64,000 bases of DNA from Clostridiales bacterium (GTDB lineage Bacteria > Bacillota > Clostridia > Oscillospirales > Oscillospiraceae). The notes below the pieces were generated by a model. That model saw only the letters and a program-made list of their open reading frames with translations, ran no database searches and was not told the origin of the DNA. Each line of letters opens with the position of its first letter. Position 1 is the stretch's first letter. Position numbers and translations under genes: made by a program. Where the stretch lies: NCBI GenBank assembly GCA_019423635.1, contig JAHZBA010000004.1, forward strand, positions 1-64,000, read 5' to 3'. This document shows positions 51,207 to 60,333 of the stretch, piece by piece.

Positions 51207-51389
51207 ATGGCAAACTTAACTATTAAGCTCGTCAAGAGCCTGAACGGCCGCCTGGAAAAGCAGGTTGCCACCGCAAATTCCCTGGGGCTGCGCAAGATTG
51301 GTGATACCACCGTGCAGCCCGACAACGACCAGACCCGTGGTAAGATCGCAAAAATCGGATATCTGCTGCAGGTCACAGAAGAGAAGTAA
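51207..51389 (+). CDS. rpmD: 50S ribosomal protein L30 (uL30)
   Basis: The protein has 60 residues from ATG 51207 after AAGGAGG. Typical ANLTIKLVKSLNGRLEKQ and LGLRKIGDTTVQPDNDQTRG. Confidence 0.97.
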   Translation: MANLTIKLVKSLNGRLEKQVATANSLGLRKIGDTTVQPDNDQTRGKIAKIGYLLQVTEEK

Positions 51390-51402
51390 GGAGGCACGAG
51401 GA

Positions 51403-51843
51403 ATGAAATTAAGCGAACTGTCTCCCGCCGAAGGGTCCGTCCGTGAGGCTTACCGCAAGGGCCGGGGTGCCGGTTCCGGCAACGGCAAGACCGGCGGCCG
51501 CGGCCACAAGGGCCAGAAGGCCCGGTCCGGCGGCAAGACCCGGATCGGCTTTGAGGGCGGCCAGATGCCTCTGGCCCGCCGGGTCCCCAAGCGCGGTTTC
51601 AACAACATCTTTGCAAAGCCCCTGGAGATCGTCAATCTGAACGCCCTGAACGCCTTTGACGACGGCGAGACCGTCACCGCCGAGGCGCTGCTGGAGAAGG
51701 GAATCCTCTCCAAGTGCGCCTATGGCTACAAGGTTCTGGGCAACGGAAAGATCGAGAAGAAAGTCACTGTCAAGGCTTCTGCGTTCTCTGCTTCTGCCAA
51801 GGAGGCCATCGAGGCAGCTGGCGGAAAGGCAGAGGTGATGTAA
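51403..51843 (+). CDS. rplO: 50S ribosomal protein L15 (uL15)
   Basis: The protein has 146 residues from ATG 51403. KLSELSPAEGSVREAYRKGR, GRGHKGQKARSGGKTRIGFE, GGQMPLARRVPKRGFNN. One base separates its stop from the secY GTG. Confidence 0.97.
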   Translation: MKLSELSPAEGSVREAYRKGRGAGSGNGKTGGRGHKGQKARSGGKTRIGFEGGQMPLARRVPKRGFNNIFAKPLEIVNLNALNAFDDGETVTAEALLEKGILSKCAYGYKVLGNGKIEKKVTVKASAFSASAKEAIEAAGGKAEVM

Positions 51844-51844
51844 C

Positions 51845-53245
51845 GTGATCCAGACGATTCGCAAGGCGTGGGGAATTCCTGAGCTGCGGAAGAAGATCAT
51901 CTTTACACTCCTCATTCTGCTGATCTTCCGGATCGGCAATGCCATCACTGTCCCCTATATCAACAAAGACGCCCTGCAGGCCCAGCTCAGCACCATGGGC
52001 AGCACCTATTTCGGTCTGCTGAACACCATGAGCGGCGGCGCCTTCTCCATGGCCACGGTCTTTGCCCTGAGCATTCAGCCCTATATCAACAGCTCCATCA
52101 TCATCCAGCTGCTGACGGTGGCGATTCCGGCTCTGGAGCGGCTGGCCAAGGACGGCGGTGAAGAGGGCAAGAAGAAGATCCAGTCCATCACCCGCTACAC
52201 CACCGTGGCCATCGCGATTTTGCAGTCCGTCGGCTACTATATGATGATGCAGCGCTACAATCTGCTGGCGACCGGTGCCACCGGCGTCTGGCCGGCCATC
52301 GTGATTGTGGTGACGCTGATTGCGGGTTCGTCCTTCGTCATGTGGATGGGTGAGCAGGTCACCGAGTTCGGCGTGGGCAACGGCATCTCCATCATCCTCT
52401 TCGGCGGCATTCTGGCCCGGGTTCCCAACATGATCTCCGGCATGATTGACGGCGTGCAGACCTGGTCCGGCATGAGAGCCGGCACGGTGAGCTATGACGC
52501 GCTGGTGTCCCAGTATCAGTCCGCCGGCTATCCGGCGGAGACCGCCCAGCAGCAGGCCCAGGCCATCATCGACAGTGCCATCGCCCCCTGGGGCATCGTG
52601 CTGCTGGTGGTGGGCATCCTGGCTCTGATCGTGTTCATCGTGTTCATCAATGACGCCGAGCGCCGCATCCCCGTGCAGTACGCCAAGCGCCAGGTGGGCC
52701 GGAAGATGTACGGCGGCCAGAGCAGCAACCTGCCCATGAAGGTGAATATGTCCGGCGTGCTGCCCATCATCTTCGCCCAGAGCATTGCCACGCTGCCCAT
52801 CACCGTGTGGAGCTTCATCGGGGTCCCCGAGAAGGGCACCACGGCCTACAGCGTCTACAGCGCCATTGACTCCCAGTCCATCATCTATATGGTGGTGTAC
52901 TTTGTGATGATCATCGGCTTCAGCTATTTCTACTCCAGCATTCAGTTCAACCCCGTGGAGATCGCCAACAACCTGAAGAAGCAGGGCGGCTTCATTCCGG
53001 GCTTCCGTCCCGGCAAGCCCACCATCGACTTCATCAAGAAGGTCCTGAACAAGATCACCATGTTCGGCGCCATCTATCTGGGCATTGTGGCGATCTGCCC
53101 CCTGATCGCAGGCAAGATCATCGGCAACACCAGCGTGTCCATCGGCGGTACCTCCGTCATCATCGTGGTGGGCGTGGCCCTGGAGACCGTGAAGGCCCTG
53201 GAGACCCAGATGCTGATGCGGCAGTACAAGGGCTTCCTGGAGTAA
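51845..53245 (+). CDS. secY: Protein translocase subunit SecY
   Basis: The protein has 466 residues from GTG 51845. Ten membrane helices; conserved IRKAWGIPELRKKIIFTLLI, FSMATVFALSIQPYINSSII, WMGEQVTEFGVGNGISIILF, RRIPVQYAKRQVG and PTIDFIKKVLNKITMFGAIY. Forms the Sec channel with SecE and SecG (secG is at 60334-60564 in this window). Confidence 0.98.
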   Translation: MIQTIRKAWGIPELRKKIIFTLLILLIFRIGNAITVPYINKDALQAQLSTMGSTYFGLLNTMSGGAFSMATVFALSIQPYINSSIIIQLLTVAIPALERLAKDGGEEGKKKIQSITRYTTVAIAILQSVGYYMMMQRYNLLATGATGVWPAIVIVVTLIAGSSFVMWMGEQVTEFGVGNGISIILFGGILARVPNMISGMIDGVQTWSGMRAGTVSYDALVSQYQSAGYPAETAQQQAQAIIDSAIAPWGIVLLVVGILALIVFIVFINDAERRIPVQYAKRQVGRKMYGGQSSNLPMKVNMSGVLPIIFAQSIATLPITVWSFIGVPEKGTTAYSVYSAIDSQSIIYMVVYFVMIIGFSYFYSSIQFNPVEIANNLKKQGGFIPGFRPGKPTIDFIKKVLNKITMFGAIYLGIVAICPLIAGKIIGNTSVSIGGTSVIIVVGVALETVKALETQMLMRQYKGFLE

Positions 53246-53258
53246 GTGAGGCGGCTTT

Positions 53259-53891
53259 ATGAAACTGATCCTGTTGGGCGCCCCCGGCGCCGGCAAGGGC
53301 ACACAGGCTGAGAGACTGTGTCAGGAGTTGGACATTCCCACCATTTCTACCGGCAACATCCTCCGCGCCGCCATCAAAAACGGCACGCCCACGGGTCTGA
53401 AGGCCAAGTCCTTCATGGACGCGGGGCAGCTGGTGCCCGATGAGGTCATCATCGGCATCATCACCGAGCGCCTGGCGGAGGCGGACTGTGCCAAGGGCTA
53501 TATTCTGGACGGGGTGCCCCGCACCATCGCCCAGGCGGAGGCCCTGGAAAACAGCGGGATCAAATTTGACGCCGTGGTCTCCATCGAGGTCTCCGACGAG
53601 ACCATCATGGAGCGCATGAGCGGCCGCCGCGTGTGTGAGTCCTGCGGGGCCAGCTACCATCTGGTGGCTGTGCCCCCCCGGACCCCCGGCGTGTGCGACA
53701 GCTGCGGCGGCAGACTGATCCAGCGCAAGGATGATACCCCCGAGACCGTGAAGGCACGTCTCGAGGTCTATCATAGGGAGACCGAGCCGCTGAAAGCGTT
53801 CTATTCTAAGCGGGGCCTCCTGAAATCCGTGGAGAACCAGCCCAGTGTTGCGGATACCACGAAGGCGATTCTTCGCGTACTGGGGAGATGA
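53259..53891 (+). CDS. adk: Adenylate kinase (zinc lid type)
   Basis: The protein has 210 residues. P-loop LLGAPGAGKGTQAERL, ISTGNILRAAIKNGTP, DGVPRTIAQAEAL. The lid carries CESCG...CDSCG, a Cys4 zinc site usual in Gram-positive Adk. Interconverts ATP and AMP with two ADP. Confidence 0.98.
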   Translation: MKLILLGAPGAGKGTQAERLCQELDIPTISTGNILRAAIKNGTPTGLKAKSFMDAGQLVPDEVIIGIITERLAEADCAKGYILDGVPRTIAQAEALENSGIKFDAVVSIEVSDETIMERMSGRRVCESCGASYHLVAVPPRTPGVCDSCGGRLIQRKDDTPETVKARLEVYHRETEPLKAFYSKRGLLKSVENQPSVADTTKAILRVLGR

Positions 53892-53895
53892 GGCG

Positions 53896-54648
53896 ATGAT
53901 TACGCTCAAGTCTCCCCACGAGGTCGAACTCATGCGCCGTGCCGGAAAAATTACCGCGGCTGCCCGTGCGTTAGCAGGGGAAATGGTAAGGCCCGGCGTA
54001 ACAACCCAAGAGATCGACCACGCGGTGGAACACTTCATCCGCAAGCAGGGCGCGGTGCCGTCCTTCCTCCACTACAACGGCTATCCGGCCAGCGCCTGCA
54101 TCAGCGTCAACGACGAGGTCATCCACGGCATCCCCGGAAAGCGGGTGCTGCAGGAGGGCGATATCGTCAGCGTGGATGTGGGGGCGTACATTGGAGGATT
54201 CCACGGCGACTGCGCGGCCACCTTCCCCTGCGGGCAGATCTCTCCCGAGGCTCAGAACCTGATTGATGTCACCAGGCAGAGCTTCTTCGAGGGCATCCGC
54301 TTTGCCAAGGAGGGCTGCCGGCTGCAGGATATCTCTGCGGCAATCCAGACCTATGTGGAAAGCCACGGCTGCTCCGTTGTCCGGGAGTATGTGGGCCATG
54401 GGGTGGGCGCCAAGATGCACGAGGCGCCGGAGATCCCCAACTACGGCCACGCCGGACGGGGGCCCAGGCTTCTTCGCGGCATGACTCTGGCCATTGAACC
54501 CATGGTGAACGCCGGTTCGGCAGCCATCCGGGTCTTGCCCGACGGCTGGACCGTCAAGACCCTGGACGGCAAATGGGCGGGCCATTACGAAAATACGATC
54601 CTGATTACCGACGGCGAGCCGGAGATTCTGACGGCACCCGCTATCTGA
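53896..54648 (+). CDS. map: Methionine aminopeptidase, type I
   Basis: The protein has 250 residues from ATG 53896, 4 bp after adk. Metal ligands lie in SVDVGAYIGGFHGDCAATF (two Asp), VGHGVGAKMHEAPEIPNYG (His, nearby His), MTLAIEPMV (Glu) and a final Glu in AGHYENTILIT. Removes initiator Met. Confidence 0.97.
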   Translation: MITLKSPHEVELMRRAGKITAAARALAGEMVRPGVTTQEIDHAVEHFIRKQGAVPSFLHYNGYPASACISVNDEVIHGIPGKRVLQEGDIVSVDVGAYIGGFHGDCAATFPCGQISPEAQNLIDVTRQSFFEGIRFAKEGCRLQDISAAIQTYVESHGCSVVREYVGHGVGAKMHEAPEIPNYGHAGRGPRLLRGMTLAIEPMVNAGSAAIRVLPDGWTVKTLDGKWAGHYENTILITDGEPEILTAPAI

Positions 54649-54666
54649 TGAGGTAAGAAGAAGCGT

Positions 54667-54951
54667 ATGGAAATTGCAAAATCCAACATCGTCCGATCCG
54701 ACGCCGGCCGGGACAAGGGCAAGCTCTTTGTGGTCCTTGCGGTGGAGGGGGAGTACCTCCTGCTGGCGGACGGAAAATCCAGAAAGGTGGAGACCCCCAA
54801 GCGCAAGAAGCGCAGGCATGTGCTGTTTGTGGCGGCGGAGTCCAACCGGCTTTCTGAAAAGATTAAGAGCCAAGAGAAGATCACCAACAGTGAACTTCGC
54901 CGGACCCTTGCGGCATTCCGCGAGGCACTCCAACCGGACCAGGAGGGATAA
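54667..54951 (+). CDS. KOW-domain RNA-binding protein (L14e-like)
   Basis: The protein has 94 residues: KSNIVRSDAGRDKGKLFVVL, YLLLADGKSRKVETPKRKKR. A small KOW protein encoded between map and infA in many Clostridia. A ribosome-associated role is inferred from context. Confidence 0.88.
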   Translation: MEIAKSNIVRSDAGRDKGKLFVVLAVEGEYLLLADGKSRKVETPKRKKRRHVLFVAAESNRLSEKIKSQEKITNSELRRTLAAFREALQPDQEG

Positions 54952-54954
54952 CGT

Positions 54955-55173
54955 TTGGCAAAATCCGATATGATCGAAGTGGAAGGTGTTGTGGTGGAGG
55001 CTCTGCCCAACACGACGTTTCAGGTTGACATTGGAAACGGACACACGATTCTGGCGCACATTTCCGGGAAACTCAGAATGAATTTCATCAGGATTCTGCC
55101 CGGCGACAAGGTGACAGTGGAGATGTCTCCCTATGACCTGACCCGTGGCCGGATCACTTGGCGCAGCAAGTAA
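54955..55173 (+). CDS. infA: Translation initiation factor IF-1
   Basis: The protein has 72 residues from a TTG start, with AGGAGGGA upstream. AKSDMIEVEGVVVEALPNTT, LAHISGKLRMNFIRILPGDK, the OB fold of IF-1. Occupies the 30S A site during initiation. Confidence 0.97.
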   Translation: MAKSDMIEVEGVVVEALPNTTFQVDIGNGHTILAHISGKLRMNFIRILPGDKVTVEMSPYDLTRGRITWRSK

Positions 55174-55289
55174 GGCGCCGCTGTATTCGCAGCCGGACAG
55201 GCCGCGGGATCGGGGAGACCCGGCCGGCGGTATGGGGACTGTGAGACAAGGTTTTAAGACACAAACCGCTGAAAGGAAGGTTTCAGACT

Positions 55290-55403
55290 ATGAAGGTAAG
55301 ACCGTCCGTGAAGCCCATGTGCGAAAAGTGTAAGGTCATTCGCCGCAAAGGCCGTGTCATGGTCATTTGCGAGAACCCCAAGCATAAGCAGAGACAGGGC
55401 TAA
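55290..55403 (+). CDS. rpmJ: 50S ribosomal protein L36 (bL36), zinc type
   Basis: A 37-residue protein (MKVRPSVKPMCEKCKVIRRK, then VICENPKHKQRQG) with zinc ligands Cys11, Cys14, Cys27 and His32. GGAAGG lies upstream. Confidence 0.96.
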   Translation: MKVRPSVKPMCEKCKVIRRKGRVMVICENPKHKQRQG

Positions 55404-55429
55404 GATGAAATTGGAGGTGCTTTAAGAGT

Positions 55430-55798
55430 ATGGCACGTATTGCCGGTATTGACCTGCCCAAGGATAAGCGAATCGAGATCGGTTTGACCTATATCTATGG
55501 TATTGGCAGAAAGAGCGCTCAGGACATCCTGGCGCAGACAGGCATCAACCCCGACACCCGGGTGAAGGATCTGACCGAGGCCGAGGAAGCCAAGCTTCGT
55601 GAGGCCATTGACCAGAGCTATACCGTGGAAGGCGACCTGCGCCGTCAGGTGGCTCTGGATATCAAGCGTCTGACGGAGATCGGCTGCTACCGTGGTACCC
55701 GTCATCGCCGTGGGCTGCCCGTTCGTGGTCAGCGCAGCAAGACCAACGCCCGCACCCGCAAGGGTCCCAAGAAGACCATTGCCAACAAGAAGAAGTAA
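55430..55798 (+). CDS. rpsM: 30S ribosomal protein S13 (uS13)
   Basis: The protein has 122 residues: ARIAGIDLPKDKRIEIGLTY, C-terminal RGLPVRGQRSKTNARTRKGP. Bridges to the 50S and touches P-site tRNA. TGGAGG upstream. Confidence 0.98.
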   Translation: MARIAGIDLPKDKRIEIGLTYIYGIGRKSAQDILAQTGINPDTRVKDLTEAEEAKLREAIDQSYTVEGDLRRQVALDIKRLTEIGCYRGTRHRRGLPVRGQRSKTNARTRKGPKKTIANKKK

Positions 55799-55810
55799 GG
55801 AGGGATCAAC

Positions 55811-56215
55811 ATGGCAACTGCGAAATCTGGCGGCAAGAAGGTCATTCGCCGCCGCCGCGAAAAGAAGAACATCGAGCGTGGCCAGGTCCATATCCGTTCT
55901 TCGTTCAACAATACGATGGTGACTGTCACGGATACCCAGGGCAACGCCATCTCCTGGGCCTCTTCCGGCGGCCTGGGCTTCCGCGGCAGCAAGAAGTCCA
56001 CGCCCTTTGCGGCGCAGACGGCCGCGGAGACTGCCGCCCGTGCCGCCATGGAGCACGGACTGAAGACCGTGGAGGTCTTCGTCAAGGGCCCCGGCCAGGG
56101 CCGTGAGGCTGCGATCCGCGCGCTGCAGGCGGTGGGCCTGGAAGTGACCATGATTAAGGACGTCACTCCCATCCCCCACAATGGCTGCCGTCCCCCCAAG
56201 CGTCGTCGCGTCTAA
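55811..56215 (+). CDS. rpsK: 30S ribosomal protein S11 (uS11)
   Basis: The protein has 134 residues: GQVHIRSSFNNTMVTVTDTQ, FVKGPGQGREAAIRALQAVG, C-terminal HNGCRPPKRRRV. Platform protein. Confidence 0.98.
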   Translation: MATAKSGGKKVIRRRREKKNIERGQVHIRSSFNNTMVTVTDTQGNAISWASSGGLGFRGSKKSTPFAAQTAAETAARAAMEHGLKTVEVFVKGPGQGREAAIRALQAVGLEVTMIKDVTPIPHNGCRPPKRRRV

Positions 56216-56239
56216 TCGAAAGAGGAGGTAACAAGCGTT

Positions 56240-56866
56240 ATGGCAAGATATACCGGTGCAGTTTGCCGCCTTTGCCGCAGAGAGGGCCAGAAGCTCTTTT
56301 TGAAGGGCGACCGCTGCTATACGGACAAGTGCTCCATCGAGCGCCGCGGCTATGCGCCCGGAATGCACGGCAATGCGAGAAACAAGAAGCTCTCCGAGTA
56401 CGGTTTGCAGCTGCGGGAAAAGCAGAAGGCCAAGCGGTACTACGGCGTGCTGGAGAGCCAGTTCCGCGATTATTTTGAGATGGCCAACAAGAAGTCCGGC
56501 GTCACCGGCGAGAACCTGCTGAGCATCCTGGAGACGCGGCTGGACAACGTGGTCTATCGTCTCGGCTTTGCCATGAGCCGTGCCGAGGCCCGGCAGCTGG
56601 TGCTCCACGGACACTTCACGGTCAACGGCCGCAAGGTCAACGTGCCCTCCTTCCTGGTGAAGAGCGGCGACGTGGTGGAGCTGAAGGAGAAGTCCCGCAG
56701 TCTCGACAAGTTCAAGGGCTCCCTGGAGGCCAACGCCTCCCGCGTGGTGCCCAAGTGGCTGGAAATGGATAAGAACCATGTGGCCAAGGTCATTGCAGAA
56801 CCTGCCCGCGAGGACATTGATCTGCCCATCGAGGAGCACCTCATCGTCGAGTTGTACTCCAAGTAA
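56240..56866 (+). CDS. rpsD: 30S ribosomal protein S4 (uS4)
   Basis: The protein has 208 residues. The N-terminal domain CRLCRREGQKLFLKGDRCYT...CSIERRGYAPG carries four Cys (zinc-type). The S4 domain has LETRLDNVVYRLGFAMSRAE. Primary 16S rRNA binder. Confidence 0.98.
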   Translation: MARYTGAVCRLCRREGQKLFLKGDRCYTDKCSIERRGYAPGMHGNARNKKLSEYGLQLREKQKAKRYYGVLESQFRDYFEMANKKSGVTGENLLSILETRLDNVVYRLGFAMSRAEARQLVLHGHFTVNGRKVNVPSFLVKSGDVVELKEKSRSLDKFKGSLEANASRVVPKWLEMDKNHVAKVIAEPAREDIDLPIEEHLIVELYSK

Positions 56867-56952
56867 GCGGAGGCTACCCTCGGATATGACAAGAACTGCC
56901 TGCGGCGGGCCATTTGGTTCCGCCGTAATGAGAAGATGAAGGAGGGTACTGC

Positions 56953-57903
56953 ATGATCGAAATTGAAAAGCCCCAGATCGAGTGTATCGAGACGCCCGGT
57001 GATGCAACCTACGGCAAGTATGTTGTAGAGCCCCTGGAGCGCGGATATGGCACGACTCTGGGCAACGCGCTTCGCCGCATTATGCTTTCTTCTCTGCCTG
57101 GAACTGCGCCGACTACCATCAAGATCGCCGGCGTTCAGCACGAGTTCTCCACCATCGCCGGCGTGAAGGAGGATGTGACGGAGATCGTTCTGAACATCAA
57201 GGGTCTTTTGACCAAGCTCCACAGTGAGTCGGTCAAGACGGTCTATATTGAGGCTGTGGGCCCCTGTGAGGTGACCGCCGGCGATATCAAGGCGGACAGC
57301 GAGGTGGAGGTCCTGAACCCGGATCTGCACATCGCCACGTTGGACAGCGGCGGAAGCCTCAACATGGAGATCACCCTGTCCCACGGCAGGGGCTACGTGC
57401 CCGCCGACCGCAACAAGCCCCAGCAGAATGTGATCGGAACCATTGCCGTGGACTCCATCTACACTCCCGTTTACAAGGTAAATTATACGGTCGAGCCCAC
57501 CCGTGTGGGCGCCTCCAGCGACTTTGACAAGCTGACGCTGGAGGTCTGGACCGACGGCACCATTTCCGCCCGGGACGCCGTGTCCCTGGGCGCCAAGATC
57601 CTGTGCGACCACTTCACCCTCTTCACGGATCTCAGCGAGAACGTGGGCAGCAAGCCCACGGTGGTGGAGAAGGCGGAGGCCCAGCGGGACAAGGTGCTGG
57701 AGATGACCATTGAGGAGCTGGATCTCTCGGTCCGCAGCTTCAACTGCCTCAAGCGCGCCAACATCAACACCGTCGAGGACCTGATTTCCAAGACCGAGGA
57801 CGAGATGATGAAGGTCCGCAACCTGGGACGCAAGTCCCTGGAGGAGGTCATCAACAAGCTGGCCATGATGGGGCTGCATCTGGCCGACGAAGAGAATTCC
57901 TGA
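56953..57903 (+). CDS. rpoA: RNA polymerase alpha subunit
   Basis: The protein has 316 residues. NTD: YVVEPLERGYGTTLGNALRR, the assembly region. The CTD begins near residue 245: LDLSVRSFNCLKRANINTVEDL and VRNLGRKSLEEVINKL bind UP elements. GAAGGAGGG upstream. Confidence 0.98.
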   Translation: MIEIEKPQIECIETPGDATYGKYVVEPLERGYGTTLGNALRRIMLSSLPGTAPTTIKIAGVQHEFSTIAGVKEDVTEIVLNIKGLLTKLHSESVKTVYIEAVGPCEVTAGDIKADSEVEVLNPDLHIATLDSGGSLNMEITLSHGRGYVPADRNKPQQNVIGTIAVDSIYTPVYKVNYTVEPTRVGASSDFDKLTLEVWTDGTISARDAVSLGAKILCDHFTLFTDLSENVGSKPTVVEKAEAQRDKVLEMTIEELDLSVRSFNCLKRANINTVEDLISKTEDEMMKVRNLGRKSLEEVINKLAMMGLHLADEENS

Positions 57904-57946
57904 CGCCGGAATTTCCGGTGAAATCCTACAGAAGGAGGAGACGAAC

Positions 57947-58291
57947 ATGCCCGGAACTCGGAAACTTGGCAAGACCACGGATCAGCGCATGGCGATGCTG
58001 CGTCAGCAGGTCACAGATTTCCTGGACCATGGGAAGATGGAGACCACCGTTACCCGTGCCAAGGAGATCAAGCCCATGGCTGAGAAGATGATTACCCTTG
58101 GGAAAAAGAACGATCTGGCCGCCTACCGGCAGGCTATGAGCTTTATCACCCGCGAGGATGTCTGCAAGAAGCTCTTTAAGGAGATCGCCCCCGGCTATGC
58201 CGAGCGCAACGGCGGCTACACCCGCATCGTCCGCACCGGCGTGCGCCGCGGCGACGCCGCGGAGACCGCGCTGATCGAGCTGGTAAAGTGA
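57947..58291 (+). CDS. rplQ: 50S ribosomal protein L17 (bL17)
   Basis: The protein has 114 residues: GTRKLGKTTDQRMAMLRQQV, MISF-like AYRQAMSFI, YTRIVRTGVRRGDAAE. Last gene of the ribosomal cluster. Confidence 0.98.
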   Translation: MPGTRKLGKTTDQRMAMLRQQVTDFLDHGKMETTVTRAKEIKPMAEKMITLGKKNDLAAYRQAMSFITREDVCKKLFKEIAPGYAERNGGYTRIVRTGVRRGDAAETALIELVK

Positions 58292-58295
58292 TCTG

Positions 58296-58333
58296 AAACG
58301 CCCTTTGCAAGTGCATTGCAAAGGGCGTTTTCT
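58296..58333 (+). terminator. Terminator of the ribosomal cluster
   Basis: AAACGCCCTTTGCA pairs with TGCAAAGGGCGTTT (ends at 58330), followed by TCTT. Confidence 0.92.
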
Positions 58334-58344
58334 TCTGCTATAAT
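58316..58344 (+). promoter_or_regulatory. Promoter nested in the terminator
   Basis: TTGCAA (58316-58321) lies in the descending arm of the terminator stem, then 17 bp, then TATAAT (58339-58344). Confidence 0.85.
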
Positions 58345-58427
58345 GGGAAAAGAGAATCCATCGGGGCAGCGGACCGAACCCCCAGGGGTGGCCGGCCGCT
58401 GTGCGCGGACATGGGGAGGGCGGTTCC

Positions 58428-58814
58428 ATGAGAAAGGTCCAGTGCGAGGAGTGCGGTAAGCGGTACGATTTTGACATCGACGACTTCTGCCCCAAATGCG
58501 GCGCGTTCAACCAGCCGGCACGAACGAGGCGAATCGGGATGGATGGCAGTGTCGTTCGGGTGGACGGCATCAACGAGCGGAACCACCAGGGCTCCTTTGT
58601 CCATCGGGAGCTGCACGCGGAGGATCGGGAGCGGCGCAGAGTGGGCCTGGAGCGGAGTGCGCCCCGGGCGGCCAGGGCTGTCCGGCCGGTGGAGCAGAGT
58701 GCCTATCAGAAAGCCCGGAAAAAATCCAAAATGCCGCTGATTGGCTGGATTGTTCTGGCCATTATCGCCATCAACCTCTTCGGCAACCTGGTCAGCTTCC
58801 TCTTCCTCAGATGA
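58428..58814 (+). CDS. Zinc-ribbon protein with C-terminal membrane anchor
   Basis: The protein has 128 residues from ATG 58428 after GGGGAGGG. Ribbon: VQCEECGKRYDFDIDDFCPKCGAF. A basic linker follows (RRRVGLERSAPRAARAVRP), and then one transmembrane helix at the C-terminus (IGWIVLAIIAINLFGNLVSF), so the ribbon faces the cytoplasm. Function unknown. Single-gene unit. Confidence 0.8.
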   Translation: MRKVQCEECGKRYDFDIDDFCPKCGAFNQPARTRRIGMDGSVVRVDGINERNHQGSFVHRELHAEDRERRRVGLERSAPRAARAVRPVEQSAYQKARKKSKMPLIGWIVLAIIAINLFGNLVSFLFLR

Positions 58815-58819
58815 AAAAC

Positions 58820-58847
58820 GCCCCTGTGTCCTTGGACGCAGGGGTGC
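58820..58847. terminator. Terminator between convergent genes
   Basis: GCCCCTG-T-GTCC pairs with GGAC-G-CAGGGGTGC around TT, between the ribbon protein and the lipoprotein gene. Confidence 0.7.
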
Positions 58848-58853
58848 TGTCCT

Positions 58854-59393
58854 TCAGGCGGCGGGGATCTCCAGATCCAAAACCACCGGGGGATCGTCGG
58901 AATTTGAATCGGCGATTTTCACCGAGAGATGTGTGCTGTCGGTCCAGGTGAGACCGTAGACGTACTGGGATTCCTCCAGATCCAGCCGGGCCAGAAGCTG
59001 GCCGTCATAGCCATAGAGGCAGGAATCGCTCCACACATCATAGACGGCAGTGGTGATGTCGCCGTCCCGCCAGGTGAGATTTGTGCCCAGGATGTCCTTG
59101 ACAAAGGTCTCGGTCTCTGTGTCAAAGACGCCGTAGTAGGCAATTTGAGGGTTGATATGCCCCTCCACCACCAGGAAGGTGCCCACCTGGGTTTCTCCCA
59201 TGAGGGCGTTGACATTGGGCTCCCGCTTTTGCAGGTCATAGTCTTTGCCGCCGTAGGAAAAGATTACGCCGCCGGACGCCTGGGGGGTTTCGACAGGCGG
59301 CACGTCGACTGGTTCTTCGGCAGATGCGGGCGGTTTCCCGCCGCAGGCTGTCAGGATCAGGCAGAGGACAGACAAAAGGCAGAGTTTTTTCAT
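58854..59393 (-). CDS. Lipoprotein of unknown function
   Basis: The protein has 179 residues. Signal peptide with lipobox LTAC (KKLCLLSVLCLILTACGGKP), a Pro/Glu linker, then a beta-rich domain (FSYGGKDYDLQ; YGYDGQLLARLDLEESQYVY). AAGGAG precedes the ATG. Anchored to the outer face of the membrane; role unknown. Confidence 0.82.
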   Translation of the reverse strand: MKKLCLLSVLCLILTACGGKPPASAEEPVDVPPVETPQASGGVIFSYGGKDYDLQKREPNVNALMGETQVGTFLVVEGHINPQIAYYGVFDTETETFVKDILGTNLTWRDGDITTAVYDVWSDSCLYGYDGQLLARLDLEESQYVYGLTWTDSTHLSVKIADSNSDDPPVVLDLEIPAA

Positions 59394-59549
59394 GAGAGAT
59401 CTCCTTGCGGGAAAGATGAAAACAGGATACCTCCTGATGTAGAAAAAATCTCAACAAATTCGTGACAATTCGACAACAGATTTTAACAGTGGTATTTTTC
59501 CGCGCCCGGCGCACACTATCCTCGAAAACGGAGAGAGGAATGGAAGCGG

Positions 59550-60260
59550 ATGCGGAGAGGGCAGATCTGTTTTTTAGCGGCGGCGAGTATCCTGCTGCTG
59601 TGCTGCACCGGCGGACAGGCCGTACCGGCCCAGGCCCCGGCAGAGATTCCGGCAGAATCCAAATATATTGCCCTGACCTTTGACGACGGTCCCCGCCGGG
59701 GCACCACGGACCGGCTCCTGGACGGCCTGCGGGAGCGGGGAGCCAGCGCCACCTTCTTCCTGGTGGGGGAGGAGATCGCCGGCAAGGAGGACCTGGTGGA
59801 GCGAATGCAAGCAGAGGGCCACCAGATCGGTAATCACACCTGGAGCCACGTGCGGCTGGAGGGAAGCAGCCCGGTCAAGGTTGCCGGAGAGGTGGGGCAG
59901 ACCGAGGCGGCGCTGGAGCAGCTGCTGGGAGGCAGCGGCTATTGGCTCCGTCCGCCCTATGGCCTGATGACACAGGGAGAGGAGACACAGATTGCCGTCC
60001 CCATGGTGAAATGGTCCGTGGACCCCAGAGACTGGGAGAGCCGCAATACTGCCAAGGTAGTCCAGGCGGTGCTGGCGGATGCAAAGCCCAACAGCATCAT
60101 TCTGCTCCACGACATCTACCCCACCTCCGTGGATGCGGCACTGCAGGTGGTGGACACCCTCCAGGCGGAGGGCTATTGGTTTGTCACCGTGGAAGAGCTT
60201 CTGGCCATCAACGGGATTCTTCCGGAGCCGGGGGTGATGTACCGCAGCGGGAACGGATAG
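59550..60260 (+). CDS. Polysaccharide deacetylase (NodB domain), secreted or lipid-anchored
   Basis: The protein has 236 residues. N-terminal signal sequence FLAAASILLLCCTGG, where the LLCC may be a lipobox. NodB motifs: ALTFDDGPRRGT (catalytic Asp pair), HQIGNHTWSHVRL (metal His pair), LRPPYG, WSVDPRDWE and SIILLHDIY. The metal site is intact, so an active peptidoglycan or chitooligosaccharide N-deacetylase is likely. Convergent with secG. Confidence 0.93.
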   Translation: MRRGQICFLAAASILLLCCTGGQAVPAQAPAEIPAESKYIALTFDDGPRRGTTDRLLDGLRERGASATFFLVGEEIAGKEDLVERMQAEGHQIGNHTWSHVRLEGSSPVKVAGEVGQTEAALEQLLGGSGYWLRPPYGLMTQGEETQIAVPMVKWSVDPRDWESRNTAKVVQAVLADAKPNSIILLHDIYPTSVDAALQVVDTLQAEGYWFVTVEELLAINGILPEPGVMYRSGNG

Positions 60261-60302
60261 AGGAGCAAAGAGAGGCGCTGCTGTGCCGGGGGTGAAAAGA
60301 GA

Positions 60303-60330
60303 AGAGACGCCGCTTGCGGCGTCTCTTTTC
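60303..60330. terminator. Bidirectional terminator
   Basis: AGAGACGCCG (60303-60312) pairs with CGGCGTCTCT (60317-60326), followed by TTTTC. Serves the deacetylase and probably secG. Confidence 0.88.
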
Positions 60331-60333
60331 GCA

